Positions 24,913 through 31,850 of a stretch of 64,000 bases of DNA are shown piece after piece; position 1 is the first letter of the stretch; every line of letters begins with the position of its first letter. The position numbers and the translations under genes are program-made. The notes beneath the pieces are model-generated. The model ran no database searches, was not told the origin of the DNA, and saw only the letters and a list, made by a program, of their open reading frames with translations. The stretch comes from an uncultured Clostridia bacterium (GTDB lineage: Bacteria > Bacillota > Clostridia > Oscillospirales > Ruminococcaceae): the NCBI GenBank assembly GCA_947627465.1, contig CANQWD010000005.1, positions 1 through 64,000 of the forward strand, given 5' to 3'.

Positions 24913-25755
24913 TCAGGCATTGTCTTTCGCCGTCTGAACGAACAGTTCCTCAATAGACACGGGGCTTATCTCCGTGCCGCTCGGAACAGCGCTTCTTTTA
25001 ACAATAGCCTCCGCGCCGTAGGGCGTGATTTTTTTGTGCTTTATCGCGGTTTGGTCAAGCTCCGAAAGCCGCTGTTCGGTGCAGTGGATTATTCCGTACT
25101 CGCTTAAAAGAACGTCCTTTTCCTCAAACAATATCAGCTTTCCCTTATGAAGAAACGCGATGTAGTCGCATATCTTTTCGAGGTCGCTTACGATATGCGA
25201 GGACAGCAAAACCGAGTGGTTCTCGTCGCGCGTAAAGTCGTTGAGAATATCCAGAACCTCGTCGCGGACGAGCGGGTCTAGACCGCTTGTCGCCTCGTCG
25301 AGGAGCAGTAATTTCGCGTCGTGCGACATAGCGACAGCCAATCCCAGCTTCATCTTCATTCCGCGCGAAAACTCGCCGAACGGCTTATCAAGCGGCATAG
25401 AGAGTTTTTTTAGCAAGCTCTCGTATTCTTCGGCGTTCCAGTTTTTGAATGTACCGCGCATTATTTTCCCGACCTTACGCGCGTTCAGACATTCGGGAAT
25501 TCCCACTTCGTCGAAAACCGTTCCCACGTCCTCTTTAATAAGACGAATTTCCTTTGCGTTATCCCTTCCGAGTATCTTCACCGAGCCGCCGTCCCGCTTT
25601 ATCATATCGAGAATAAGCATAATTGCGGTGGATTTTCCCGCGCCGTTTTCTCCGATAAGTCCGAGAATACAGCCGCCCGGGAGTGTGAGATTTAGGTTGT
25701 CGAGCTTAAATTCCCCGTAGTTTTTGGTTAGATTTTTGATTTCAAGAGCGTTCAT
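24913..25755 (-). CDS. ABC transporter ATP-binding protein
   Basis: 280 aa. Walker A is GENGAGKST at 35-43, the signature is the divergent FSRGMKMKLGLA, and Walker B is KLLLLDEAT, followed by a D-loop and switch histidine region (LLSSHIVSD). The C-terminal 65 residues form an accessory domain seen in exporters controlled by YtrA-type regulators. It should energise the two ABC-2 permeases downstream. The start overlaps the stop of the regulator gene by 4 nt (ATGA), so translation is coupled. Confidence 0.93.
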   Translation of the reverse strand: MNALEIKNLTKNYGEFKLDNLNLTLPGGCILGLIGENGAGKSTAIMLILDMIKRDGGSVKILGRDNAKEIRLIKEDVGTVFDEVGIPECLNARKVGKIMRGTFKNWNAEEYESLLKKLSMPLDKPFGEFSRGMKMKLGLAVAMSHDAKLLLLDEATSGLDPLVRDEVLDILNDFTRDENHSVLLSSHIVSDLEKICDYIAFLHKGKLILFEEKDVLLSEYGIIHCTEQRLSELDQTAIKHKKITPYGAEAIVKRSAVPSGTEISPVSIEELFVQTAKDNA

Positions 25756-26129
25756 TCTTTTTCCTCCAAAGCGAATTTCAAAATTTCAAGAAGTTCTTCG
25801 CCGCTCATTTCGCACGCGGCGGCAAGCTCAATGATTTGGTCGATATGCTCCTCGATTTTTTTAAGGTTTGTCTCTCGGATAAGCTCGAGATTTTTTGGCG
25901 CGACATAACAGCCTTTAGCCTGAATTGTGTAGATGTAACCCTCTTTTTCAAGCTCCTCATACGCGCGTTTTGTGGTAATAAAGCTGATTTTGAGGTCTTT
26001 CGCCAACCCTCTTATCGACGGGAGCGGTTCGTTTTCGGCAAGCTCTCCGCTTATTATCTGCTGCTTTATCTGCGAATATATCTGGTCGTAGATAGGCGTG
26101 CCGCTTTTTACGTCTATAAATATGTTCAA
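25752..26129 (-). CDS. GntR family transcriptional regulator, YtrA subfamily
   Basis: 125 aa: an N-terminal winged helix (about 8-75, with TPIYDQIYSQIKQQIISGEL and the LPSIRGLAKDLKIS recognition region) and a short C-terminal helical dimerisation part without an effector domain, as in YtrA. It is first in the operon with the ABC exporter and most likely represses it until a cell-envelope signal appears. The start is TTG 26129, with GGCGGTGA upstream. Confidence 0.9.
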   Translation of the reverse strand: MNIFIDVKSGTPIYDQIYSQIKQQIISGELAENEPLPSIRGLAKDLKISFITTKRAYEELEKEGYIYTIQAKGCYVAPKNLELIRETNLKKIEEHIDQIIELAAACEMSGEELLEILKFALEEKE

Positions 26130-26137
26130 TCATTCAC

Positions 26138-26188
26138 CGCCTTTATCTGTATATATTTCATTATACACAGTTTATACAGTTCTGTCAA
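26138..26188 (-). promoter_or_regulatory. Promoter and candidate operator of the GntR-ABC operon
   Basis: On the minus strand TTGACA (26183-26188) and TATAAT (26160-26165) are 17 nt apart. Around the -10 box lie ACTGTATA direct repeats and an imperfect inverted repeat CTGTGTATA / ATATATACAG, a plausible YtrA-type operator for autorepression. Confidence 0.75.
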
Positions 26189-26203
26189 GTACTTTTTAAA
26201 ATT

Positions 26204-26471
26204 TTTATAAAAAATTTTAAGATTGGCTCTGCAATGAGTTTTTCACGCTTTTAACCGAGTTTTCAACAAAACAAAGGGCTGTACAGCGCAAAATTGGGGA
26301 AAAATATGCTAAAAATGTTGAAAACTCTCCACTTTCCGAAAGTTTTCCACCCAATTCAACAGGTTTTCAACCAAGTTTTGGTTGAATGTGTGGAATATTT
26401 TAAAAGAATTTTAACATAATGTATAAATCGGCAGGCTTGTTCGGATTTTTTGGTAAATATTTCCTACATAC
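26204..26471. other. Gene-free region rich in TTTTC(A/C)AC motifs
   Basis: About 270 bp between the divergent GntR and comEA-like transcripts hold no credible gene. The stretch 26255-26395 contains repeated GTTTTCAAC / GTTGAAAAC and GTTTTCCAC words on both strands. I see no known feature that explains them. Confidence 0.5.
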
Positions 26472-26500
26472 TTGACAATTTTTTCGCTGTATGTTAAAAT
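26472..26500 (+). promoter_or_regulatory. Sigma-A promoter of the comEA-like/SIR2/macro unit
   Basis: TTGACA (26472-26477) and TAAAAT (26495-26500) are 17 nt apart. No further promoter or terminator is obvious until after the macrodomain gene. Confidence 0.75.
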
Positions 26501-26549
26501 TAGTATAGAAAGTATACTTTCGGAATGCGGCGGTATGGAGGGTATGATT

Positions 26550-26603
26550 ATGAACAACATTTCAAGCGTGTTATATTACAAAAACCGATATGAAAAAGAT
26601 TGA
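26550..26603 (+). CDS. 17-aa leader peptide overlapping the comEA-like start
   Basis: ATG 26550 has an excellent GGAGG at 26537-26541 and encodes MNNISSVLYYKNRYEKD. Its stop codon lies 14 nt beyond the ATG of the comEA-like gene, which has no ribosome binding site of its own. The simplest reading is translational coupling through the leader ORF. An in-frame ATG at 26535 is also possible. Confidence 0.6.
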   Translation: MNNISSVLYYKNRYEKD

Positions 26604-27522
26604 TCCCAGACGATTCGGATATTATGTAAAAATAACTATAACTATAGTTTTTGTCGTTGCCGCGGTGATAGTGTTTTACAGATTTAACCGGGCTGCGCTT
26701 AATAATTCGGTAATTATAGAGAACGTTTCAAGCGAGCCGGGGAGTTTTGCGTATTCGTCGCATATTTCAAGCGCCGTTGTGCCGGAGCCGTTTGAGATCG
26801 AAAACGTCAAGCCGCCGAACGAAAGCTCTCGGAAAGAGATCTCAACTCTCCAAAACATGGAGCCGCAGTTTTCCGAACCCGAACTTTCATGCGATGAATT
26901 TTCAAAGCCCGAAAGTTCCGAAGAATATATTTCAAAGCCGGAAAATTCCGAAGAAGATGTTTCAGAGCCGGAAAGCTTCGAGGAAGATTTTTCAAAGCCA
27001 GCGATCTCCGAAGCGGAAAGTTTTGATACGGATATTTCCGAGAGCGGTTCGGGCACGTCCGTTGAACCGCAGCAAAGCACGCTCATAAACATAAACACCG
27101 CCGATGCTGCGGAGCTGCAAACGCTGCCGGGGATAGGCGAAGTCAAGGCTGCGGCGATAATCGCTTACCGCACTGAGCACGGCGCGTTTACGGATATCTC
27201 GCAGATAATGAACGTCAGCGGTATCGGCGAAAAAACATTTGAGAACATTCGCGATATGATCACAGTCGGCGAAGCAGCCGCGCCGCCCGCAGACAATTCG
27301 GATACGGAAAGCGGGGACGAGGTTCAAACGGGCTTGGTAAATATAAACACCGCCTCCGCCGCGGAGCTTCAAACGCTTAACGGTATCGGAGAAAAGAAAG
27401 CCGCCGCGATAATCGCCTACCGTGAGGAACACGGCGCGTTTACGGATATTTCTCAGATAAAGAACGTAAACGGTATCGGCGAGAAAACTTTTGAAAATAT
27501 CCGCGATAAGATCACTGTTTGA
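26590..27522 (+). CDS. ComEA-like membrane-anchored DNA-binding protein with two helix-hairpin-helix domains
   Basis: 310 aa. A single TM anchor (about 12-32) is followed by a long acidic, low-complexity linker (70-155) built of imperfect 10-residue SKPESSEE-type repeats. Two ComEA-type HhH domains follow (about 165-225 and 250-310), each with ININTA...ELQTLPGIG and GIGEKTFENIRD. ComEA binds double-stranded DNA outside the membrane during transformation; standard ComEA has only one such HhH unit. The two units are near-identical, showing a recent internal duplication. Translation probably couples to the 17-aa leader ORF. Confidence 0.87.
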   Translation: MKKIDPRRFGYYVKITITIVFVVAAVIVFYRFNRAALNNSVIIENVSSEPGSFAYSSHISSAVVPEPFEIENVKPPNESSRKEISTLQNMEPQFSEPELSCDEFSKPESSEEYISKPENSEEDVSEPESFEEDFSKPAISEAESFDTDISESGSGTSVEPQQSTLININTADAAELQTLPGIGEVKAAAIIAYRTEHGAFTDISQIMNVSGIGEKTFENIRDMITVGEAAAPPADNSDTESGDEVQTGLVNINTASAAELQTLNGIGEKKAAAIIAYREEHGAFTDISQIKNVNGIGEKTFENIRDKITV

Positions 27523-27535
27523 GGAAATAGTAATT

Positions 27536-27907
27536 ATGTTTGACAAAAGGCTCGTTTTATATCGTATAAAGAATTTTGCTTTGGGCGCGGCGGCTTTGGC
27601 TTTGACGCTGCCAATGTACGGTGTGATGTCGGACAGATACCGCTTAAACCGAGAGATGACGGCAGCAGATCTCGACAGTCTTTTGCCGCCCTCGGTGAAT
27701 GATGTGAGCGCACCCGTTATTGTGAACGTTAACACCGCTTCGGCTCATCAATTGGAGCGTTTGGACGGTATCGGCAAAACAACGGCGGCGGCAGTCGTTG
27801 AATACCGCGAAAAGAACGGTTATTTCCGCTCCGTCGAGGAGCTTTTGAACGTGAACGGCATCGGAAGTAAAAAGCTCGATAAAATACGCGGTAATATAAC
27901 GATATAA
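27536..27907 (+). CDS. Second, short ComEA-like HhH protein
   Basis: 123 aa with an N-terminal TM segment (about 12-30) and one C-terminal ComEA-type HhH domain (about 60-123: VNVNTASAHQLERLDGIGKTTA and NGIGSKKLDKIRG, given here in part). ATG 27536 follows GAGGA. It sits 13 nt after the previous comEA-like gene and 13 nt before the SIR2-like gene, so it appears to be part of one transcription unit. Role inferred: DNA binding at the cell surface. Confidence 0.83.
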   Translation: MFDKRLVLYRIKNFALGAAALALTLPMYGVMSDRYRLNREMTAADLDSLLPPSVNDVSAPVIVNVNTASAHQLERLDGIGKTTAAAVVEYREKNGYFRSVEELLNVNGIGSKKLDKIRGNITI

Positions 27908-27920
27908 GGAGCGTGAGAAA

Positions 27921-28823
27921 ATGAAAAACGGCAGACCGCAGATCCTGCTTCTCGGAAACGGAATAAACCGCGCGTTTGAAAGCGATTCGTGGGACGACCT
28001 GCTTAATTCCATAGACCGCCGCGGCGATCGCTACGACGTTTACGATTATCGCTGTCCCGAAACGCTGAAAGCTATTTTGATTACCGAGGACAACGTGGAC
28101 AAGGCTCTGCAAAGCCAAAAGGAGCGGCTGGGTAACTTGGGTACGAAAAAGCCCGCCGAGCAGATGGCGCTTTTGCGGCGGCTGCTTAACGCGGACTTTG
28201 ATGAAATTCTCACGACGAATTACAGCTATGAGCTGGAGACCGCCGCGCTGGGACAGGACAAGGTAAACGAGCGCGCGTTAAGGCATATGCAAAGGCATAC
28301 CAACGAAGTGAAGCGCTGTGAAACGGGCTTTATGCTGCACACTTACAACAGCGTTAACTGCGGCGGCGCGGAGCGGCATATCTGGCACGTCCACGGCGAG
28401 GCGAGAAAGCCCAATTCAATGATATTGGGCGCGTATTATTACGGAAATCTGCTCGGCAAGATTATCGAAATAAACCGCAAGCGCGGCAATTATTACGAAA
28501 AAACGGCGGCAGCCGGAGGCAAACCGAAAATCCGTTCTTGGACGGATGCGTTTATATTCGGCGACGTGTATATCCTCGGCTTTGGGTTCGGGTTTGCGGA
28601 GAGCGATATGTGGTGGCTTTTGAACCGCAAAAAGCGCGAGGGTTTGAACGGCGGCAAAACCTATTTCTACGAGCTGAAACCGAAGAACGACATAAACCGC
28701 GCCAAAATGGATCTGTTGGAGCTTATGAATGTCGAAATAATTTACAAAAGCGCGGACGGCGGCGATTGGAAAAGTATTTATGATTGGGCTGTCGGGGACA
28801 TTGAAAAAAGGATGGGTAAATGA
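27921..28823 (+). CDS. SIR2-like (SIR2_2-type) NAD-binding protein
   Basis: 300 aa with no membrane segment. It has the order of motifs of SIR2-like proteins: [11 protein letters not shown] near the N-terminus, [12 protein letters not shown] near 95-105, HVHGE near 158 (with the expected histidine) and [17 protein letters not shown] near 215. This group differs from classical zinc-binding sirtuin deacetylases: no CxxC zinc pairs are arranged as a finger. Related SIR2 domains serve as NAD-degrading effectors in anti-phage systems such as Thoeris and DSR. Here no canonical partner of those systems is present; the next gene, 2 nt later, is a macrodomain protein. Activity (NADase or ADP-ribosylation) is inferred. 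Confidence 0.8.
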   Translation: MKNGRPQILLLGNGINRAFESDSWDDLLNSIDRRGDRYDVYDYRCPETLKAILITEDNVDKALQSQKERLGNLGTKKPAEQMALLRRLLNADFDEILTTNYSYELETAALGQDKVNERALRHMQRHTNEVKRCETGFMLHTYNSVNCGGAERHIWHVHGEARKPNSMILGAYYYGNLLGKIIEINRKRGNYYEKTAAAGGKPKIRSWTDAFIFGDVYILGFGFGFAESDMWWLLNRKKREGLNGGKTYFYELKPKNDINRAKMDLLELMNVEIIYKSADGGDWKSIYDWAVGDIEKRMGK

Positions 28824-28824
28824 A

Positions 28825-29295
28825 ATGAGCCTTGAGATAATTCATGGAGACATTACGAAAATCGCCGTGGACGCCATTGTAAACGCGGCGAACTCCTCTC
28901 TTATGGGCGGGGGCGGCGTGGACGGCGCTATTCACCGAGCGGCGGGCGAGGAGCTTTTGTATGAGTGCCGCTTGCTCGGCGGCTGCAAAACGGGCGAGGC
29001 GAAGATCACAAAGGGTTACAATCTGCCGTGCAAATACATTATCCACACGGTGGGTCCCGTATGGCGCGGCGGCTCTTTCGGCGAACGCGAACTGCTGATT
29101 TCGTGCTATAAAAGTTCATTGGAGCTTGCGAAAAAACACAATTGCAGGTCGATTGCTTTTCCGCTTATCTCCGCGGGAATTTACGGTTATCCCAAGGACG
29201 AGGCTTTTCAAATCGCGCAGGATACGATATCGGAATTTCTTGAAAGTAATGATATGCGCGCTGTTATCGTGCTGTTCGATAAAAAATTCCCTTGA
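28825..29295 (+). CDS. Macrodomain protein (ADP-ribose/O-acetyl-ADP-ribose binding, YmdB-like)
   Basis: 156 aa, essentially one macrodomain. Family motifs are clear: IIHGDIT at the N-terminus, [23 protein letters not shown], and SAGIYGYP for the phosphate loop. Such proteins bind or hydrolyse ADP-ribose, remove O-acetyl-ADP-ribose or reverse ADP-ribosylation. ATG 28825 is 2 nt after the SIR2-like stop codon. The pairing suggests that one protein makes an ADP-ribose product and the other binds or removes it. The stop codon overlaps the -35 box of the queT promoter. Confidence 0.9.
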   Translation: MSLEIIHGDITKIAVDAIVNAANSSLMGGGGVDGAIHRAAGEELLYECRLLGGCKTGEAKITKGYNLPCKYIIHTVGPVWRGGSFGERELLISCYKSSLELAKKHNCRSIAFPLISAGIYGYPKDEAFQIAQDTISEFLESNDMRAVIVLFDKKFP

Positions 29296-29320
29296 CATTT
29301 CGGGAATATTGTGCTATAAT
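29292..29320 (+). promoter_or_regulatory. Sigma-A promoter of queT
   Basis: TTGACA (29292-29297, overlapping the macrodomain stop codon) and TATAAT (29315-29320) are 17 nt apart. Confidence 0.85.
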
Positions 29321-29340
29321 AAGCGAGTGACAAAATTTAA

Positions 29341-29381
29341 TACGGTGTTTTCTTGATTAACCACCGTTAAAAAACAAGGAG
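29341..29381 (+). promoter_or_regulatory. preQ1-I riboswitch upstream of queT
   Basis: P1 is ACGGTG (29342-29347) with CACCGT (29362-29367). Its loop contains CTTG (29352-29355), which can pair with CAAG (29375-29378) in the A-rich tail TAAAAAACAAGG to form the H-type pseudoknot. The GGAG ribosome binding site follows or is partly buried by the pseudoknot, so translational repression by preQ1 is expected. Layout, tail and downstream gene all fit the class; I could not run a covariance search. Confidence 0.8.
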
Positions 29382-29388
29382 TTTTTTT

Positions 29389-29904
29389 ATGCGTAAAAAT
29401 GAAATCTTTAATGTGAAAAATCTAACTAGGCTCGCGCTTGTCGCGGCGATGTATGTGGCGGTGACGCTTGCCATACCGGGCTTGTCTTACGGAGAAGTGC
29501 AGTTTAGATTTGCGGAAATTCTGGTGCTGCTGTGCTTTTACCGCAAGGACTATGTTCCCGCGATGATTTTGGCGTGCCTTATCGCTAATTTGCCGAGTAC
29601 GCTCGGTTGGTTTGATTGGGTGTTCGGACCTCTCGCGACGGCGGTCGCGGTAATTCCGATGTACCGCTTTAAGAATATTTGGGCGGCAATGCTTCTGCCC
29701 GTTATCAGCAACGGAGTAATTGTCGGGATAGAGCTGACGTTGGCGTTCGGTTCGCCCGTACTTATCAATATGGCTTCGGTAGCCGTCGGAGAGCTTGCGG
29801 TAATGATAACCGGCGCGGTCATTTTTAAATTCGTGTTCGAGAATAATCACGCGCTTATGCGGCTTATCGGCTCAACTCGGAGCGTTGATAAAAAGACGAT
29901 TTGA
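29389..29904 (+). CDS. queT: QueT-family queuosine precursor transporter
   Basis: 171 aa with about five TM helices. The family pattern LSYGEVQFRFAEILVLLCFY near residues 29-48 and the LIANLP and GPLAT segments are characteristic of QueT, the substrate-binding S component of an ECF transporter for preQ1 or another queuosine precursor. The preQ1-I-like element in its leader supports the substrate. No ECF ATPase genes are adjacent, so a shared energy-coupling module elsewhere is expected. Confidence 0.92.
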   Translation: MRKNEIFNVKNLTRLALVAAMYVAVTLAIPGLSYGEVQFRFAEILVLLCFYRKDYVPAMILACLIANLPSTLGWFDWVFGPLATAVAVIPMYRFKNIWAAMLLPVISNGVIVGIELTLAFGSPVLINMASVAVGELAVMITGAVIFKFVFENNHALMRLIGSTRSVDKKTI

Positions 29905-29968
29905 AATTTCTATATCGGCATAATTGGGGCAATCAAGTATGTATCAGATTGTAGAAAAGTTTGTTTTT

Positions 29969-30003
29969 CGTTCTCTCCCCCGCGAAGGGGGAGAGAACGT
30001 TAT
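29969..30003 (+). terminator. Hairpin after queT
   Basis: A perfect 13-bp stem (29969-29981 with 29987-29999) with a GCGAA loop. Only TTATTCT follows, so termination would be moderate. Confidence 0.6.
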
Positions 30004-30067
30004 TCTAAAGTACCATTACTTGTATACAATGCATAAACAAAAGCTGAAAAATTGTACAAAAATTACA

Positions 30068-30096
30068 TTGATTTTTTATGCATAAAATTGTATAAT
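30068..30096 (+). promoter_or_regulatory. Strong promoter with a 335-nt leader ahead of the VanZ-like gene
   Basis: TTGATT (30068-30073) and TATAAT (30091-30096) are 17 nt apart, the same boxes as the SRP RNA promoter. The transcript would start near 30103, long before the next ORF at 30440. Confidence 0.7.
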
Positions 30097-30158
30097 AAAC
30101 ATAGTAAATGTTATAAAGAACCGCGTGGTGCTGGATATATTCGATTTGAGAGGCACTA

Positions 30159-30287
30159 AGAGCGTGTATTCATAGAATATTGCACGCGTCTTTTCGGCAA
30201 ATTTTCCCGATAACTGCGTCAAAATTCCTTGTTCTCGGAAAAATTATGCTCGAAAATTCGCATACAAATTCTATGAACACAAGCTCT
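30159..30287. repeat. Inverted-repeat element A (about 129 bp)
   Basis: The 20-bp ends 30159-30178 and 30268-30287 match as inverted repeats at about 18 of 20 positions (AGAGCGTGTATTCATAGAAT on the left). The interior is non-coding. It looks like a MITE or REP-like insertion in the leader of the VanZ-like gene. Confidence 0.65.
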
Positions 30288-30306
30288 AAGACACATCACG
30301 GGATAT

Positions 30307-30406
30307 TATAGCAATCCACACAATTAAAGCAACAAGAGTGCTTTTAAGCCCCTGCCTCGCTATAACGTTTAATTGAACAGTAGCGTTATTTTCGTGGATT
30401 GCTATA
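30307..30406. repeat. Inverted-repeat element B (100 bp)
   Basis: Perfect 13-bp terminal inverted repeats TATAGCAATCCAC (30307-30319) and GTGGATTGCTATA (30394-30406) with a second inner pair CAATTAAA / TTTAATTG. Non-coding and clearly bounded, it resembles a small MITE placed 20 bp from element A. Confidence 0.7.
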
Positions 30407-30439
30407 GGCAAAGTTGAAATCTCGGAAGGATAAGCCGCA

Positions 30440-31105
30440 ATGCTTCGAAGAGCTTACAATTTTATAGACAGATTTGACGCAAGCGTCAGCGAAATAATTT
30501 TCGCGATACCGCTTGTCCTTTTGACGGTTTTGATTTATCGGGTAATTATAAGAAAACGCTTGAAAAAAATACTGCCCGGTTATAAGCAAGCCTTGAAAAG
30601 CGCCCGATTAAACGAAGTCGTTACAACACTGTTTATCGCGTGGGCTGCGGGCGCTGCTTTTCTGACCGTTTTGCCAAGCGGGTTTTGCGGTAACTTTTGG
30701 GGAGTTTTAATTTTCCAAACGTTTCCGCCGTTCGAATTGCCACACAGTTTAAGGTGGAAGTTCGTGCCCGCGGTTGTGAGCTATGCTGTGGAGGGCGTTC
30801 CGATACCCGCCCCCGAGCTTTGGCATTTGGTGCTGAATGCTTTGCTTTATGTTCCGTTTGGACTGCTTTTCCCGTTTGTTTGGAAAAAGGCGAATTTCGG
30901 GAGAACCATGCTTTTCGGGTTTGCCTGCACGTTAGTCATTGAGACGGTTCAGCCTTTTTTTAGGCGCGACGGTGATATCGATGACGTTATCTGCAACACT
31001 CTGGGCGTGCTTATAGGTTATCTTTTTTATCTGCTTATAAAAAAGCTGTTCCCGAGATTTATCGATAAAAGCAAAGTCACAGTGAAAGAATTTGCCGATA
31101 GCTGA
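30440..31105 (+). CDS. VanZ-like family membrane protein
   Basis: 221 aa with about five or six TM helices. The VanZ signature region appears near 115-185: HLVLNALLYVPFGLLFPF and IETVQPFFRRDGDIDDVICNTLG (here in part: RRDGDIDDVICNTLG). VanZ-like proteins occur widely in Firmicutes; the original confers low-level teicoplanin resistance, but most have no tested role. CGGAAGGAT upstream supports the ATG. It lies alone, with two repeat elements in its leader and a terminator after it. Confidence 0.87.
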   Translation: MLRRAYNFIDRFDASVSEIIFAIPLVLLTVLIYRVIIRKRLKKILPGYKQALKSARLNEVVTTLFIAWAAGAAFLTVLPSGFCGNFWGVLIFQTFPPFELPHSLRWKFVPAVVSYAVEGVPIPAPELWHLVLNALLYVPFGLLFPFVWKKANFGRTMLFGFACTLVIETVQPFFRRDGDIDDVICNTLGVLIGYLFYLLIKKLFPRFIDKSKVTVKEFADS

Positions 31106-31130
31106 TAGCCGCGTATTATAATCAAATATA

Positions 31131-31174
31131 AAAAATCAAGGCCGCCCCCAAAGGAGCGGTCTTGATTTTTAAAC
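31131..31174 (+). terminator. Bidirectional terminator after the VanZ-like gene
   Basis: AAAAATCAAGGCCGC (31131-31145) pairs with GCGGTCTTGATTTTT (31156-31170), with A- and T-runs on both sides. It can serve the convergent 82-aa gene as well. Confidence 0.85.
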
Positions 31175-31207
31175 CGACAAATACGCTTCTAGGTGATACG
31201 AGAATTT

Positions 31208-31456
31208 TCAAGCTTTTGCGGAAATCTCCTCCGATAGTTGTGAGGCGGCTCTGAAACCCTCGAAAAACATACTTTTCCCGTTCATATCGAGAATATCAAA
31301 AATTGCGCTTTCAAATTTCTCGGCTTGTTCGTGAATCGTTTTGTATTGCTTTTCAAGCTCCAATATTTTTTCGCGAACGCTCGATTTTGCGCTTTGGGGC
31401 TTGATGTTCAGTTCGCCCGCGATATACGCTTCATAGATTTTTTCCATAATGCTCAT
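31208..31456 (-). CDS. Small helical protein of unknown function
   Basis: 82 aa, predicted almost wholly helical, with a coiled-coil-like centre (SSVREKILELEKQYKTIHEQ). I do not recognise the family with confidence; similar short MEKIYEAYxxGEL proteins are common in Clostridia, often near HTH regulators. GGAGG lies 8 nt before the ATG. A consensus promoter and a leader hairpin (CCTCTATC / GATAGAGG, 31481-31499) lie upstream, divergent from two HTH genes that may control it. Confidence 0.65.
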   Translation of the reverse strand: MSIMEKIYEAYIAGELNIKPQSAKSSVREKILELEKQYKTIHEQAEKFESAIFDILDMNGKSMFFEGFRAASQLSEEISAKA

Positions 31457-31532
31457 TGTAATTACCTCCTGTGTGCCCTCTATCCTTGATAGAGGGTTTA
31501 TTTTTCGCCTTATACCATAACGGTATGTTAAT

Positions 31533-31561
31533 ATTATACCATTATGTCATACTATTGTCAA
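31533..31561 (-). promoter_or_regulatory. Promoter of the 82-aa gene with candidate HTH operators
   Basis: On the minus strand TTGACA (31556-31561) and TATAAT (31533-31538) are 17 nt apart. Near-palindromic TACCATAACGGTA (31513-31525) and TATACCATTATG next to the -10 box look like repressor sites for the divergent HTH proteins. Confidence 0.75.
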
Positions 31562-31575
31562 GGGGGGCGATTAAA

Positions 31576-31788
31576 ATTATTTTTAGATTAAGGGAATTAC
31601 GAGAAAAATGCCACATGTCACAAGTGAGATTAGGTGTAGAACTTGACATAAATCAAAATGTTGTCAGCCGTTATGAAACTTTAGCGCGTGAAGCGGATTA
31701 TCAAACCCTGCTTGACATTGCAAACTTCTTCAACGTCTCGCTCGATTACTTGTTCGGGAGGACAGACAACCCGAATATCAATAAATAA
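31576..31788 (+). CDS. XRE-family HTH regulator with an apparent ATT start codon
   Basis: 70 aa if translation starts at ATT 31576, which aligns exactly with the ATG of the 70-aa paralog 62 nt downstream (IIFRLRELREKCHMSQVRLG against MTFRLKELREKRHLSQVRLA). GGGGGG at 31562-31567 is 8 nt upstream of that ATT. No ATG, GTG or TTG lies at a suitable distance; TTG 31555 would sit upstream of the ribosome binding site. A Cro/C1-type HTH fold covers residues 3-58, and the protein ends GRTDNPNINK like its paralog. Confidence 0.72.
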   Translation: MIFRLRELREKCHMSQVRLGVELDINQNVVSRYETLAREADYQTLLDIANFFNVSLDYLFGRTDNPNINK

Positions 31789-31792
31789 CGAA

Positions 31793-31826
31793 AAATCTCC
31801 GAAAATCCTGCTTTTCGGGGATTTGC
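31793..31826 (+). terminator. Terminator between the two XRE genes
   Basis: AAATCTCCGAAAA (31793-31805) pairs with TTTTCGGGGATTT (31812-31824). The gene pair and this hairpin are duplicated together (see 32071). Confidence 0.75.
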
Positions 31827-31850
31827 TCTTAAAAAGTGGGGTTACAAAAA

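Noticed and set aside
26255-26395. Replication origin with DnaA boxes
   Set aside because: The words resemble but do not match TTATCCACA, and neither dnaA nor dnaN is present.
27921-29295. Complete Thoeris or SirTM system
   Set aside because: No TIR-domain partner, lipoate ligase or GcvH-like gene is adjacent, so the pair cannot be assigned to either known system.
31471-31575. Upstream extension of the first XRE gene from ATG 31471
   Set aside because: It runs through the divergent promoter and operator region and has no ribosome binding site; the paralog aligns only from 31576.
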